DNA from: Harmothoe impar
Taxonomy: Eukaryota; Annelida; Polychaeta; Phyllodocida; Polynoidae
Assembly (NCBI GenBank): GCA_947462335.1
Contig: OX381710.1
Span: 39,810,691 to 39,874,690, forward strand
Length of the DNA: 64,000 nt
Direction of reading: 5' to 3'
Shown piece by piece: positions 24,000 to 36,400 of this stretch (position 1 is its first letter; the number at the start of each line of letters is the position of its first letter). The notes beneath the pieces are model-generated. The model searched no databases and was not told the DNA's origin. It saw nothing but the letters and a program-made list of their open reading frames with translations. A program made the position numbers and the translations under genes.

Positions 24000-26900
24000 T
24001 GTTCTCTGCTACAACCACGACCTTTATCAGCATTGTCAGTCCCATTTAGGAGTAAAATCTGATATCAAATCTGTTCATGAGAAGACATTACGTTGTCTAG
24101 CATTCATCTTCTGTGATTATACACAAATACACACATGTATGCATTGACCTTCAGTTCTGATTTAAACAGACACAAACCTATTCAGATTGTATTAATTTAG
24201 TTACATCTATTGACACGATGACCACATTCTGTGTGGCACATTGATTCTGTTGAAACAATGAATATTTCAGCAGAGACTTCTTCTGATAAGGGTATTCATT
24301 CTTGATGATATTCTACGAGCTCCATAGGGCACACACAGGGATTGTTGACTGTTCCAACAATGCAAACAGTTGTTAAAGGTCACCACTAAAGGTGTATGGG
24401 AGGTGTCTAGCGTTCAAAGGGTATAGTGCCAACAGCAAGTCTTACATCTAACCATGTTACATGGTCATCATAAACCTCATTCTTTTACCTCAACGACCCT
24501 ACCCTATCCAGCAACAGAAAAAAATAGAGAGAAACCAACGCAGTATATAAACCTGGCAGTGGTAGGGATCTAATACTGGAACAATGAATACATCATGTAT
24601 AAAGAGAACAAAAAGGGAATAGGCCAGCACGACTGGCTGATCCTGCTGAAACCCCTTTTTGGCTGCAGGCTTTGAGGATTGTCGTCGTAATGGACACATT
24701 GTCTTTATAATCGAGTTTAAGTCCATTTACTGCGCTGGCACCAGTTTAATCCGACTCCATTGCTGCTGCGTGGGTCTATTCATCATGTTCTGAGAGAGGT
24801 GTCGGGACCAGGGGCAGACAATCAGTTTGGCATAACGAGGCACCCTAACTGGGATAGATACTGCCACACACGCCCACCAGCGTTTTAGAACTAGGGGATT
24901 TAATATACGTTAGCATGCAAAATGTGCAATTATTGTGCTGGGTTTTTAATTGGTTCCGCTTTTTAAGCGTGTAATCTTGTGAATGGATATAAATATTTAC
25001 CACGGTATGGGTGCAGTGGGGAGGAGTAATGCGTGGTATCGGTGGGGATTTGAATATTGCATGAGCTCTGGTGATAAGAAGGTGGCTTTCCAGTAGCTGT
25101 AGAGTGTAGGTATGTATGTATATGGTATTTGAGGCTGTATAAATGAAGGGTTTTCCCATGTCTTCAGGGAAGAATTATGCCAATCCACTATGAATGCCTC
25201 TCCACAAAGCTTTATACGCAGCCGGCGGAGCTAACTTCCGCCTTTCTGTAATATTCTCACATTAGAGTGGTCTCGTGCCAATCGATCACATTAAAACGAT
25301 ATTAAAGGAGTAACAGACAATTAACTTGCAACAAAAAGTGGGCTCCAAAACAAATAATGTAAAAGAAACGCCTCCCCTAGCGCTATAGTATAAGAAATGG
25401 GGACGGCTGTGTTAAAGGCAGTGAGGACTATTGAACATAAAATACCTCAGGATCAATAAGAACAAGGTGATTGATTGTGGGAACAAGTAATGGACGGGCA
25501 TTAAGGATAAAAAGAAAGGAAAATGATAACATACGAGCTAGCAAACACTAGAGAGCTTCAATGTATTACTGCTTTGCAAGGGAACGTCCCATCTGTCAAA
25601 CCCAGCCTTTCTGGTCATGGCTGGGTAGATTGGTGAGTCCCCTCCCCCCTCCCCCATCCCCTCATCCCCCATCCCCGACCCCCACCCCCATCTCCCACCC
25701 GCACACCTTTACAAGATCCCTATACCCTCTTCCCTGACCAAAATTCCTCCTGACACCACGACAACCCCTTCATGTCGACACCAGAGCCTCCACGCATCAC
25801 TGGCTAGTTGTGGAACCTCATCCAACAATACCCCCCTACCCCATCCCACCCACCTCCTCCAGCCCTGTCATGTGAGTGCCATGCTGCCCAGCCTACTACC
25901 CCCAATTACTTCCGCCAGAGCAGAAAACAGGTGTAGGCAGGCGACGTCCAAATTGTAGCTATCCGACTACGTGGTATTTTCTACTTTTGTGGAATGCCTC
26001 CCCGGCTACGACACCCAATACGTGGCCGGGGTCCTCCTAGGTGTGTGATTACCTTGGCCGGCCCCCTGCCCCAAAAACCAGAAGATTACAACCCTAGTCG
26101 CACCACCACTACCCCCTCTCAACCACCGCCGACCGTGTAATTTGTCAGTCAAAAATATAATTCATTTTCAACAGGTAGACAGCAGGGGGTGTGCGTGCCT
26201 TGTCGGTGTTGGTGGCGGCACTGAAAGGTGATCATGGAAAATGTATAAATGTGAAGCCATCAGTGGATGGCCGGCCCTCATCCCATGACCCCTACAGACA
26301 TGGGGGTGGTGCTGGTGGTACACTTAGTAGTGGTGCTCTGCCAATGGTGGTGCGAGTCTGGTTATAGTGGTGTTATTTTTTTTGTGCCTTCCCGGAAGCC
26401 TAGTCGTATCCGGTGACAGGTAGGCCAGGCGGAAGGTCTCCCGGGCGTAAAACAATACACGCGCCATTACTGGTCGTTAGATTTGTCCACATGGTCGCTG
26501 CACAATGTTCTCCAATCCCCACTTCCTCCCTATACATACATGCACCTCATCCCACCCCCCATCTCTCGCCTCCCACCCCCATATTGCACAGTGGGGGAGC
26601 GCATGGTCGCCTTCCATCTGTTCCTGGCTACAATAATCCCGGCTTGCCTTACTGCTCCCATGATGCACTGCGCTCTACCCATGGGGCCTTGCGACTAATC
26701 TGCCGATAGGGGGCACTTGACTGGATGCGCGCGCAGCATTCTAGATGTTCATCAGCGACCGCCAGCACCACCTTGCGGCTCGCCTCGTGCTGGTGACAGC
26801 TGGGGTTTGTCTCTGACAACTATCACATGTCGACTGGGTAGCATATTAATTAGTCAAGCAGTATAAAAATAATTGACCTAATTCTATTTGCTGTATCAAT

Positions 26901-27010
26901 TAGCCAATGGCACAGAATGTACATGCCAAAATAGTCATATAAAATTAGTCATAATTTGTCTCTTTGATAGGCCTGCTGTATCATGATGTGTGAAGCTTGT
27001 CATATATACA
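24000..27010. other. Non-coding stretch with C-rich runs
   Basis: No exon or element boundary was recognised. A run of C4-C6 blocks at about 25637-25705 can form a quadruplex on the minus strand. A hairpin, ACCCAGCC with GGCTGGGT, lies just before it at about 25597-25625. GGTGGT-rich DNA occurs at 26205-26370. Confidence 0.4.
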
Positions 27011-27020
27011 CCATTGCTCT

Positions 27021-27089
27021 ATCCCAGTGGGCACAAAACATTGACAACCACTGATCAATGTTGATTCAATGATCTGTGCCCACTGGGAT
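27021..27089. mobile_element. 69-bp palindromic MITE
   Basis: The 15-bp ends ATCCCAGTGGGCACA (27021-27035) and TGTGCCCACTGGGAT (27075-27089) are perfect inverse copies. A second inner pair, AACATTGA with TCAATGTT, makes almost the whole unit fold back. Elements with CCCAGTGGGCAC ends and CAACGTTGATTCAA-like cores are widespread miniature repeats in aquatic animal genomes, as I recall; the superfamily is uncertain. Confidence 0.8.
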
Positions 27090-27729
27090 GTTTGATGGGG
27101 TTTGATGTTGTTTTATATAGTCCATAACTCCACTAAACAGCTGGAAACACTTACCATTATGTGTTGGTGTCTTCGACACTTAATCTTGCTCACAGTAATT
27201 TAATGATTATAATACTACAACGAGTATTATAGGGCAAGGAGATCAACCATTAGCCATACGTCTGAGATTTATTATGCTGTAGTCAACACTGCTATATATT
27301 AGTCATATGTGCATGTATTGAATCCTAGTTGGATTTCCATAGAAGGAAACACTCTAATCTACAATATATCCCCTGAAAGCCTTAAGCCAACTATTCTTAA
27401 TGGTTGTAGGTAGCCCCAGGCCGCTGACCACTGTTAGGTTACGTACTCTGTGTGCACGGCTAATTAAAGCATAAAGATCTGCCGTCCAGGTACTTATTGC
27501 TATTTAAGAGGGTTATTTGCTCACACATACATGTTAATTCAGTTAATGTATTTCAGTTATCCTAGTCACATTTTGGCTAAAGCTCTAAATTAGAGGAGAG
27601 TCCGCGCTATATAGATATAGTACACATAGCCCACATGTATTTGAATGGTATATGTGTTAGAGTGTTTGATTATTTTAGCGCCTTCTATGTGACATGGCAG
27701 TCTTACCATATCAAAATAACAGATTTTCA

Positions 27730-27965
27730 TACACTGTAAATGTCATGCAACAAACAGTGATTTACTGGACAATTTTACTGTCTAATTGTCTCTGGGTATG
27801 CCACACTATTCAATTACAGAGGGATACCCTTTCAATTGCGCACCGTGTCACTATAGAGAAAAACGCTACTTGTTATCAACGTGTCTCCCGTCAACACTGT
27901 ACAAGTTTACAGTGTAGACAGCGCTAATATTTACCTGGAGCAGAAATTTACCAGACAGTAAGTAA
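27730..27965. repeat. CACTGTAAA-type repeat remnant
   Basis: CATACACTGTAAA at the left and a perfect hairpin ACACTGTA..TACAGTGT near 27894-27915 share the CACTGTAAA word found at the edge of the 31.2-kb element. TTTACTGGACAATTTTACTG and TTTACC..AAATTTACCAGACAGTA are loose direct copies. This looks like an eroded mobile element without clear ends. Confidence 0.35.
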
Positions 27966-28039
27966 TTTAATATCAATATTGTCCTCAGTTTAATCTTCTG
28001 CCTCTATACTTTAGAGAACCCATCTACCCGTCAAACTCA

Positions 28040-28950
28040 TACCTTGAGTCAACCACTTTTGATATGAAATTACAAGTTCAGTATGCATCTGGTGACAATA
28101 AACTCCCACTGATTTAAGAATTGAAGTGTTTTCCAAATATATACTGCACATTGCATCCGCATCATCACTCTTTTTTCATACTGTAGAATCAGGCAGAAGT
28201 ACCCCTGTTTGACCTGTTTTGACATGAAAATCTCTCTACTGTTGATTCTCTTTGATAGTTGATTTGATGTATTTGTCCCATTCATGCACAGTGTCAATCG
28301 GTTTTATGAGCTGGATATGTATCTAAATTACACAAATCATGACTTAATTGAGCAAAATTAATTTCCTAAATTATATTTACGACTGAATTTGTAAGGTACA
28401 CCCATTTCACCTTAAGTCAGCTATGAATTCACCCTAAGTCAGCCACCTCATACCCTAAGTCAACCATGGGATTTTCTTCTGTGGAGTTCCCCCTGGAATT
28501 CTCTCTGAATTTTTGTCTAACAACTCTCCTCCCACCCTTGTGAATACCTCCCCCTCCCAGAATATCCTCTTCTACTAGAGGGATAAGGATAGCAGGCCTA
28601 CTTGTGTAGTGTATAGAGGGCAAGGGTGAAATGCAAAAAGAGGGGGGGGGGGAGGGGGTGAGCGGGCAGAGCCCCAGATATATTCAATAGAACTCCATAC
28701 TGCATGTCTATAATGTTACATTTAGTCCTTATTGCTCATACAAGTAACATTTACTTGTATTGATAGCTCATAATGCAGTTGTATTCACATGAGGTACAGT
28801 ACTGACTTTGTCTTGATTATTCCATATTCAATAAATCATTTTCTTCTCTATTGTTAGTTGTAACATATTGATATATGATGCATACATTCATATCAGCCAA
28901 TCCATTGATGACTCAAGGTGCATTTTGGCTGACTTAGGGTGAAAAGGGGC
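28040..28950. repeat. ACCCTAAGTCAGCC monomers with opposite-facing ends
   Basis: Copies lie at about 28041 (ACCTTGAGTCAACCAC), 28405 (ACCTTAAGTCAGC), 28431 (ACCCTAAGTCAGCC) and 28453 (ACCCTAAGTCAACC). Inverse copies lie near 28911 and 28930 (GGCTGACTTAGGGTGAAA). The outer copies at 28400 and 28945 face each other across about 550 bp, as terminal inverted repeats would. The G-run at 28642-28659 lies inside. Transposon identity is inference. Confidence 0.5.
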
Positions 28951-29584
28951 AATTATGAATACTCTGATAAATCATAGAATTAAATACTGTAAACTGATAT
29001 ATGGCATTGTAGGACATCATGAATGTTATTCTCCAGAGCAATACCTAAAGTTTGGTTCAATTCTGAAGGATATGCACTAAAAACTCTAGGGGAAATTACA
29101 CCTGAAAGGTAGCTCATGGAAAAACATGGATCAGTTCTAGGAGCCTGTGCAAAGATCAGTATAAAAAGTGGACAAAAGGCAAGCTGCAGTAATTGATTCA
29201 GTGCTGAGGCTTTATTGCATACACTTATACATCTATGATGTGAGAGATATGCAGCATTCAGCCATGAGGCAAACAGTGATTCACTTTGTCTGCCCCTTTA
29301 AAACGGGTCTCCTATACATCACTATCCAATTTACGGTACATAAATGCTGCAGGTGGTGATAAACTGCTGTATATATGAGGACATTATTTTGCATGACAAC
29401 TGTTTCTTTTCGCTTTTCTCTCTTTGAAGTGGGAGTCAGTCCTGACTATTCTCCAATGTGTCCAATAAACTGATTAATATAAGATAAATAAATAGATATA
29501 ACAAAGAGCTTTAAATCCAACTGGGTTTATGTGGGTTCCCCGTTGGTGGGTGCAGGTATTACAGCTCCATGACACAACAAGGCT

Positions 29585-29600
29585 GGTTACCAAGGTAACC
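29585..29600. promoter_or_regulatory. RFX-type X-box palindrome
   Basis: GGTTACCAAGGTAACC is an inverted repeat with a two-base centre and fits the RFX X-box consensus GTNRCC-N0-3-RGYAAC on both strands. RFX factors use such sites, typically close to start sites of ciliary genes. No ciliary gene is recognised nearby, so its use is speculative. Confidence 0.5.
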
Positions 29601-30121
29601 AATACCAGGGCTTGTAACCATTTCTGCACACCCATAAAACACCACTTAGCAGCAGTCCCCTGCACAAAGCACACCACCCGGGTCTTTGTCACTGTTACAG
29701 TCCACATTCCGGGCTAACACAGGAGCAGAAACATAGTGCTGTAGCCTTTGACAAAAACCCTCCCACCAAGTCTTATAGCACATCTCAAGCTGCACTGTTA
29801 TGCACCTTGGTTCCTAGATTCTATTGATTTAGATTTTTGTTTGCCAAGTGTTGAAGTCAGTCGGAGTTTAAATGCGCTCAGGACGCAGCGAAAGTTTCAT
29901 TTTCCTTTTTTTATTAGCCAGGTTCTAAGTGGCGAATTCCTGGATTAATGTGTTCCATTTTTCTGATTTTCAACTGGAACCATTCTGAGGCATTGTGTTC
30001 AACCGTTCTGAGGAGGTTTTTCTAGGACATCTGTTTGGTCGGCAGGTTAGGCATAAAACAAAACAACTCGGTATGCCTCCGTTGGCATGCACTTATTGAG
30101 AGTGTTTAATAGTTTGGAAAC

Positions 30122-30290
<169 letters not shown>

Positions 30291-30389
30291 TGATATACTA
30301 ATAATTATATGCACACACAGGTTGGTATTACTGTATACGGTTTTTATTTTTTATGGAATACAGCAGTCCCATTGGATTAACCAAAGAGG

Positions 30390-30440
30390 TCCGTATTTCA
30401 CTCCCCCCGTGAAATAACCCATGTCCGTATTTCACGGCCC
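30390..30440. repeat. GTGAAATACGG palindromic repeat
   Basis: TCCGTATTTCAC occurs twice (30390-30401 and 30425-30435). Between them CCGTGAAATA (30407-30416) pairs perfectly with TATTTCACGG (30428-30437). ATGACGTCATCAAAATGGCGG follows directly, with a CRE-like palindrome at about 30442-30451. The pattern looks like the edge of a mobile element whose other end I could not find. Confidence 0.5.
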
Positions 30441-31506
30441 TATGACGTCATCAAAATGGCGGTTTGTTTACATTTGAACAACGTAGGAAAAAGCAATTTT
30501 AGATAGTTTAGGCCATACCCTCCCCATAATAATTGAATTTGATTCGAAAAACATAAAAAATAAACACAAAGGTACACTCGTATTAGGCTGATGACTGGGT
30601 TACAGGGGCGTGGTGCTCTCTTATCCCTGGGTGAAACGTACATGGAAAACAAGGAGTTTTGACAACACTTTATCTGAGGAATACACTTAGGATATGTGTG
30701 TTGAGTAGTTGCATTATATAGGACAGCACGCACTGCTACACAGGAAGGGGACTTGTTATACTGATCCCCATCCCCATCGTAGACATTATGTACGTATTTA
30801 ATCTCCTTTAGTCTTAAAAAGAGAAACTGAGTCTAGTCTATAGGGACAACTTGTGTGACATCCTTTGAAATATCATTTCCTTACATCACATTCCAACCTT
30901 TTAAAACCATAGCCCTGTATGTACACATTATTCTGATGACAACATGCCCTGGATACAATGGGACAGTATACTATTAGCTCAATAACAAAGGCACATTGCC
31001 AAAGCTTATAACGTGTCCTTGCAGTTGGGTGTGGCAACATAATCTGTCCTAGCAGAGACTTCTAATAATACAGACATAAATATCATCTGAATCATTCTGC
31101 AACGTTGACACGTGTATGTGTGTAACATCACACGCAGTCATGATGACTGAGCATGCTGCTGTTCCTAGCGTGTGTTGATGTACACTGTAAAAAGTTGTGT
31201 TCCAGAACAGCAAAATGTGCTGTAGCTATACAGTACCTTTGCTGTAAAAAATAATACAGTAAATTTTGCTGTCCATGTACATTTCTGTTGCTGTAGATGC
31301 AGCTTACAGTAGTGAGTTGTAGACCTACAGCACTTTTCGCTGTACTAGGTACACGGAGGGTCCTGGGATCGATCCTTGGTCTAGCCACCTCTCAATGGTC
31401 ACAGCAATTTAACATCATTCTCTATGGGCCTTGCCTATAGTTTTCATTGTATAGTAAACAATTTAGGTGTTATACAATAATGTCTGCATGTTGCTAAAGG
31501 TGCCAA

Positions 31507-31625
31507 ATATGAGAGCCATGCTGCAGGCCTTACTCCAGCTGCCTCGATAGCTCAATCAGACACAGTGTCGGACAGTAATAGGAAGGTACCGAGTTCAATC
31601 CCTGGTCACGCTAGTCATGAAACTA
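31507..31625 (+). repeat. tRNA-derived SINE-like copy 1
   Basis: Contains an A-box-like TAGCTCAATCAGACA (from 31558) and, about 33 bases on, a B-box-like GAGTTCAATCCC (31591-31602), the internal RNA polymerase III promoter layout of tRNA-derived SINEs. It begins ATATGAGAGCCATGCTGCAGG and ends GCTAGTCATGAAACTA. It cannot fold into a full tRNA and has no A-rich tail. Confidence 0.6.
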
Positions 31626-31771
31626 CTGAAATGTTGTTTTGTACGCAGGACAAAAGAGACCTTTAGCAAACTCTACATAAAATCTGGTTCTAGCACTACA
31701 AGGTCAACCTTGTACTTGATTTGCAGGAGGTCCTAAATATCTTTACCTTCCACTCATCTATCTGATCATCT

Positions 31772-31890
31772 ATATGAGAGCCATGCTGCAGGCTTTACAC
31801 CAGCTGCCTAGATAGTTCAATCAGACACAGCGTCAGACAGTGATAGGAAGGTCCCGAGTTCAATCCCCGGTCAGGCTAGTCATGAAACTA
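31772..31890 (+). repeat. tRNA-derived SINE-like copy 2
   Basis: This is a direct copy of the unit 265 bp upstream, nearly equal in length, with about ten substitutions. The A-box is TAGTTCAATCAGACA and the B-box GAGTTCAATCCCCGG. Equal ends in both copies argue for insertion or duplication of a defined unit rather than chance similarity. Confidence 0.6.
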
Positions 31891-32125
31891 TAGGTCCTTT
31901 ATGTTTTGATCTATTTTTCTAAAAGTGATATGTAAGTCTATCAATGAAAAATATCACCAGCCTTGAGAAGCGAACCCTAGACCTTCCGATTTGGTTTTAC
32001 AATTAATTCTGCTGTACAGTAACAGTAGATTTTGCTGTACAGTATAATATGTGCTGTAAATATACATAAGCTGAGTTGCTGTAGGTCTACAGCACAATCT
32101 ACTGGAACCAAAGTTGCCCCCAGTA

Positions 32126-33379
32126 TTTGCTGCACAGGAACACTACTTACTTCTAACATTGTAAGCCTGCACAATGTATGAAATTGTATTTGTAAAGCCA
32201 GCTAATTTTATCCACTGATAGGAGATGTTCTTGGGTTGATGTTTTTACAATTAATTTAAAAAAACGTAACAATTATTTAGCAATATGCTAGTACAGGAAC
32301 TTGGGAATCCTTGTTTATTACAGGTTATAATTTCAAAAGGCACGATTGATTTAAGAAGATACAGGTTACTAAGCAGATTAACATGTACAGTGAGGAACTA
32401 GAAACATCGGATGCAGTGCTGGGTTTATTATGGTTGGAAACAAGAGCAAGCACATTGATGTTTGAATAACTGCTCCTCACGAGGCCCGTATCCATTGAAA
32501 GGTTAAATCTTAGCTCGTGGAAAGAACCAAGCCACTCGACAATGTTTCTATCAGGGCCTGTATGTTCCTTTTTTCTGTGACTTACTAACATCCTTGACAT
32601 CATTACCTAATATGTTAACATACGTATGTTAAATTACTGAAGCATTTTTTTCAAGTGAGCAGATCGATTTAGGTCGCTGTCGAGAGCTAGAAGCAGCAAT
32701 ACCACTGAAGGAACTGTCGAGGGAAATCTGTGACGAGCGCAGAGTAGAGTATTGGTGCAAGCAGTACAGGAAAGTGGGGGTTCGCTGCAGGCAAAGGACC
32801 TGGCGAGTAAGGCCTTATCGAATTAGGTCACGGCCTCCAGGCCTGTACATCCTTAGACAAAGACAGGGTGCACTGCATAACCAGGGTATGGAGGAAGTCC
32901 TTTATTAAAGAGTACAATAGGTGCAAGGCAGAACCCATGGGAACTACAGGTGAGATGGGAGACTGGTGCTGGGAGGGCTAGTACTATGGAGACAGTCAGG
33001 TAAAGGTAAGTAGGTAAGGTGGATGACTGATCCCCCATTAGTGGTAAACACTAAGTACCTCTATGGAAATAATCTGGTAAGCTATACCCATTTAGAATAT
33101 TAGCTATAGTGAAGTATATCTTTTAACTCGCGTCCGCAGGCAAATCTTAGAAGTGATATCTAAAAAAGCTCAGTGCTTAAGAACGTGGATAAAGGAATGA
33201 GTACGACAAGGGTAACCTCAGCAACCAAATAAGTAACTTCTATTAGATATGTGGAAGTACCCAGATAAAGGAGAGGCAACCATAAACATAGACTTCCAAC
33301 GGGGAAATAGACAAATAAATTCGTTCTAAGCAGAACACAATTTTTTATAATGTTCCATATAGGAACACAGACTATGAGA
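32126..33379. other. Non-coding stretch
   Basis: A 92-codon minus-strand frame with a true ATG (32603-32325) reads like unbiased protein with a hydrophobic end (M-L-I-C-L-V-T-C-I-F-L). Frames of this length are expected by chance here, and no domain is seen. Nothing else was recognised. Confidence 0.35.
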
Positions 33380-33479
33380 GAAAACCTCCTTGGAGCTATA
33401 GTATTTTCCCTAAAGCCTCCGAGGTGAGGCGAAGCCGAGGCGGTTTTCTAGCAAATACTCCAGCTCCAAGGAGGTTTTC
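33380..33479. mobile_element. 100-bp foldback with GAGGCGAAGCCGAGGCGG core
   Basis: The arms 33380-33407 (GAAAACCTCCTTGGAGC..GTATTTT) and 33453-33479 pair over about 27 bases with three mismatches. The loop carries GAGGTGAGGCGAAGCCGAGGCGGTTTT, itself able to form a small stem (CCTCG/CGAGG). GGTTTTCTAGC occurs twice, at 33442 and 33473. A hairpin MITE or a structured RNA are both possible; there is no coding capacity. Confidence 0.7.
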
Positions 33480-36400
33480 TAGCTGATACCCCATCATGTA
33501 TGATCATGACAATAAACCTACAGTGAGAACAATAGGACCAACAATTGCACGGAGTATAACTGGTAAAATCCCGCGTTTAGACAGTAAATCAAACCTTTAG
33601 TCACTAGGAGACCAGCGCACTTTCATTCTCAGTTTTCCTGATCTTTCTGGTCTCGAACTTTTGAAAGCAAACCCAATGTATGTCAAACCACTTAATTCAC
33701 ATATCCACTAATGTGCCGAGGGATAGTGTGATACAGCATGATTATAATATATTATGTGAGTATGCTATGCATTATACTAAGAACATATGAAAACAACATA
33801 ATTATCATGCTACTACCTAACAGATAAGGGTGAGTAAAGGGTCTGCAATGTGTTGTGTGCTGCACCACCCAATATAGTATACAGTTTTCCAACAACACAA
33901 TATTCATTGGACTCCGTTATCCGAAATGCACTTGCTCATAACTTTAAGCAATGTACTCATCGATTAGTTTTCGTAGATGATTATATAAACTGGCATGTGT
34001 TTATTTTGGTGTTATTGAACATTATAAATTATTGATATTTTTCTTTTATGTAAATAAAAATAACCAAGTGCAACTGACTATTTCCACATTCAAATTCCAG
34101 TAGCCCTATGGGATTGGAAACACAGCTTGTATTCAGCATGATTACCCAGGCGCTGCACACACGTTGTCATGGGAAGGCCATGGCCCAGGTTTTACAAGTT
34201 AACAAGGGAACGAATACAGGCAATTACAAGAATCAAAGACAATGAATAATACAACAGATTCTGTTTTGAATACTGTTGTAGGAGCTACGTCGTCTCATCG
34301 TGGCGTAATGCGATTACAATTACAGACCCTTTCTTTACATTAAGCAAGGGCATTGACTAATTTGCATTCTGAAGAGTGTTATGAACCAATTCGTACCTGC
34401 CTGTATTGTCAGCACAATCAAACCTAGTTATATAACGTCCACCTTTTCCAGAGTAGAATAGATTATGTAACCGTCTCACATAAGTAATTGTAATAGCGAT
34501 AATTTGGTTATAATGATAGTGTAGGATTGCTTCTCACATGAAATTGTGCCTTGCCCATTCCTATACAACTATGTCGACTTGGAAGCTATTATTTCATTAA
34601 TTAGAAACCATGATGTTTTACAATTCTTATAAGTTATATACCCAATACAGTGCAAGACATGATCGGCCTCTCTGTTCCCGAACACCATTGTCCCTCTGTT
34701 AATAAGATATCTTAGTCTTGGTTAATGTAGACGTAAAAGCACCTCCCCCTGGAGACAGGGCTTCATAAATGAATATGCATAATTATCAATTTTCGTTAAA
34801 AACAGGGGTCGCCATCACTGTCAGATGTCACTGAACCTAATGGAAGACAGGTATCCTCAGAAATAGGCTTGACAGCAACCGTGACAAAAGCAGCCAGAGC
34901 TGGTGAAACCCAATATGTTCAATGAAAGCCTGTCAGGCCGCCCTTAAGGCATTTGAGCACTTAAACAATGAACTCGGTGAAAATGCAATGCTTTTTCCAA
35001 ACCTTTAAAATGCATGTAAGATGGCCAATAAGAAATTTGATGATTTGAAAGCGTCTATCCTGGATTAAAAAGGGAAGGTAGCTCTTCAGTTATTCCATGG
35101 CAGAAACAGAAAGGACAACGCGATGGTACAAGGTAGGATTTGTAAATCAGAATGTGCCAGGGAGAACAATCATATATCAGATGAAAAACCACACAGAGGA
35201 AATGGCAGGTCGGATAAGCTTAAAACAGTATTATTATCACTATCCACAGTATTATCTACTACCACTGATAACCTCTAACCTGGAAATCCACGTTTGTGAG
35301 ATGGACCCATTTAATGTAAACTAGTATAATTCTACCTTTCTTGGGTTTCCCCTGTGTTCAAACAACAACCTTCCTTATGATACAATGACTGTTCATTGTA
35401 ATTGGTTTATAATGGATTAGACTGCACATAATAGCTTTTGGGAAGGAATGAGGAGAGGTTGATAAAGTTAGTTGTACTTATTACCATTTTAAACACCCAC
35501 CTTGTATCCTATCCCGTACAGCAGGGCCCTGTGTACTCTGGGTGCGGGGAGATCGAATAGAGCTATAAAGAAGTCCCAAAGTGTCAAAATTGAGGATTCT
35601 ATAGTAGTAACTTTGTTTGTTACCCCTTTATTATAATTTACTGCGTATATTTAAGATTTACACCACTCACTTGTAACATGCACCAAGGGGACGATATAGA
35701 TTGTGACATTAGCGGCTTTGTCTGACTCTACCTTAAAATACCCAGTTCGTCCCCGTAGTTTATCCCTTCTTTGGTGTTATCTATCCTTCTATTGGCAATA
35801 TACTGGGTTCGCAGTTGAATCTCTATAATGATTTGTGTTTGTAGCCAACTGAATAGCACCAAACACTCAGTGCGGACTAACATTGGTCCATTGTGAAAAG
35901 GGTAGAGGCCCTGACAGAAGCATCATCATTGTTTTATATTTAACAAGAAGTACAAAAGGCGACTGCTACATAGCCACACGAGACATCAAGGGACTCACAT
36001 CTCCATGGCATACCTGAGAAAAATATACCAGACTTATGATAAGGGATCCTTACAGTTTGCGCATTATTGAGGATATGATTATGATGAAATGTATAGTCAC
36101 CTAAGCTGAAACTAGAAGATGACTAACGATTCAGATTTATTATGACGAATATACAGGGGAAACTAAGGGATAAACAGGAATTCTCTTCCGCGATCCTTCC
36201 AGTCATACACGATATCATAACTACACGTTGTCCACATGCTGTTATATCATGATCCGAAGACAAGTAATTATATAGAGGCATAGCCGGGCTGATTGTTTGG
36301 AGTCTCTAAAGGTAGGTTATTGGGCCGATGAACGCATGTAACGCAAAAAAGGGGAGAATATGGACGGGGCAGGGGTGGGGTAAGGAGGGTGGGGGACTCC

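Larger units (their letters stand above)
31185..32125. mobile_element. Large inverted-repeat element enclosing two SINE copies
   Basis: The left part (31185-31400) and the right part (about 31940-32125) are diverged inverse copies. In the same order from each edge come GTTCCAG, TGTGCTGTAG, TGTAGACCTACAGC, repeated GCTGTA words, and a tRNA B-box-like segment (GGGATCGATCC on the left; GGGTTCGCTTC on the minus strand at about 31975). The left edge carries CACTGTAAAAAG. No transposase frame is visible in the 540-bp centre, which holds two direct SINE-like copies. This could be a non-autonomous DNA element built from inverted tRNA-derived sequence. No target duplication was found. Confidence 0.5.

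Noticed and set aside
31345..31380. tRNA gene with B-box GGGATCGATCC
   Set aside because: No matching A-box or acceptor stem upstream; better read as part of the inverted-repeat element.
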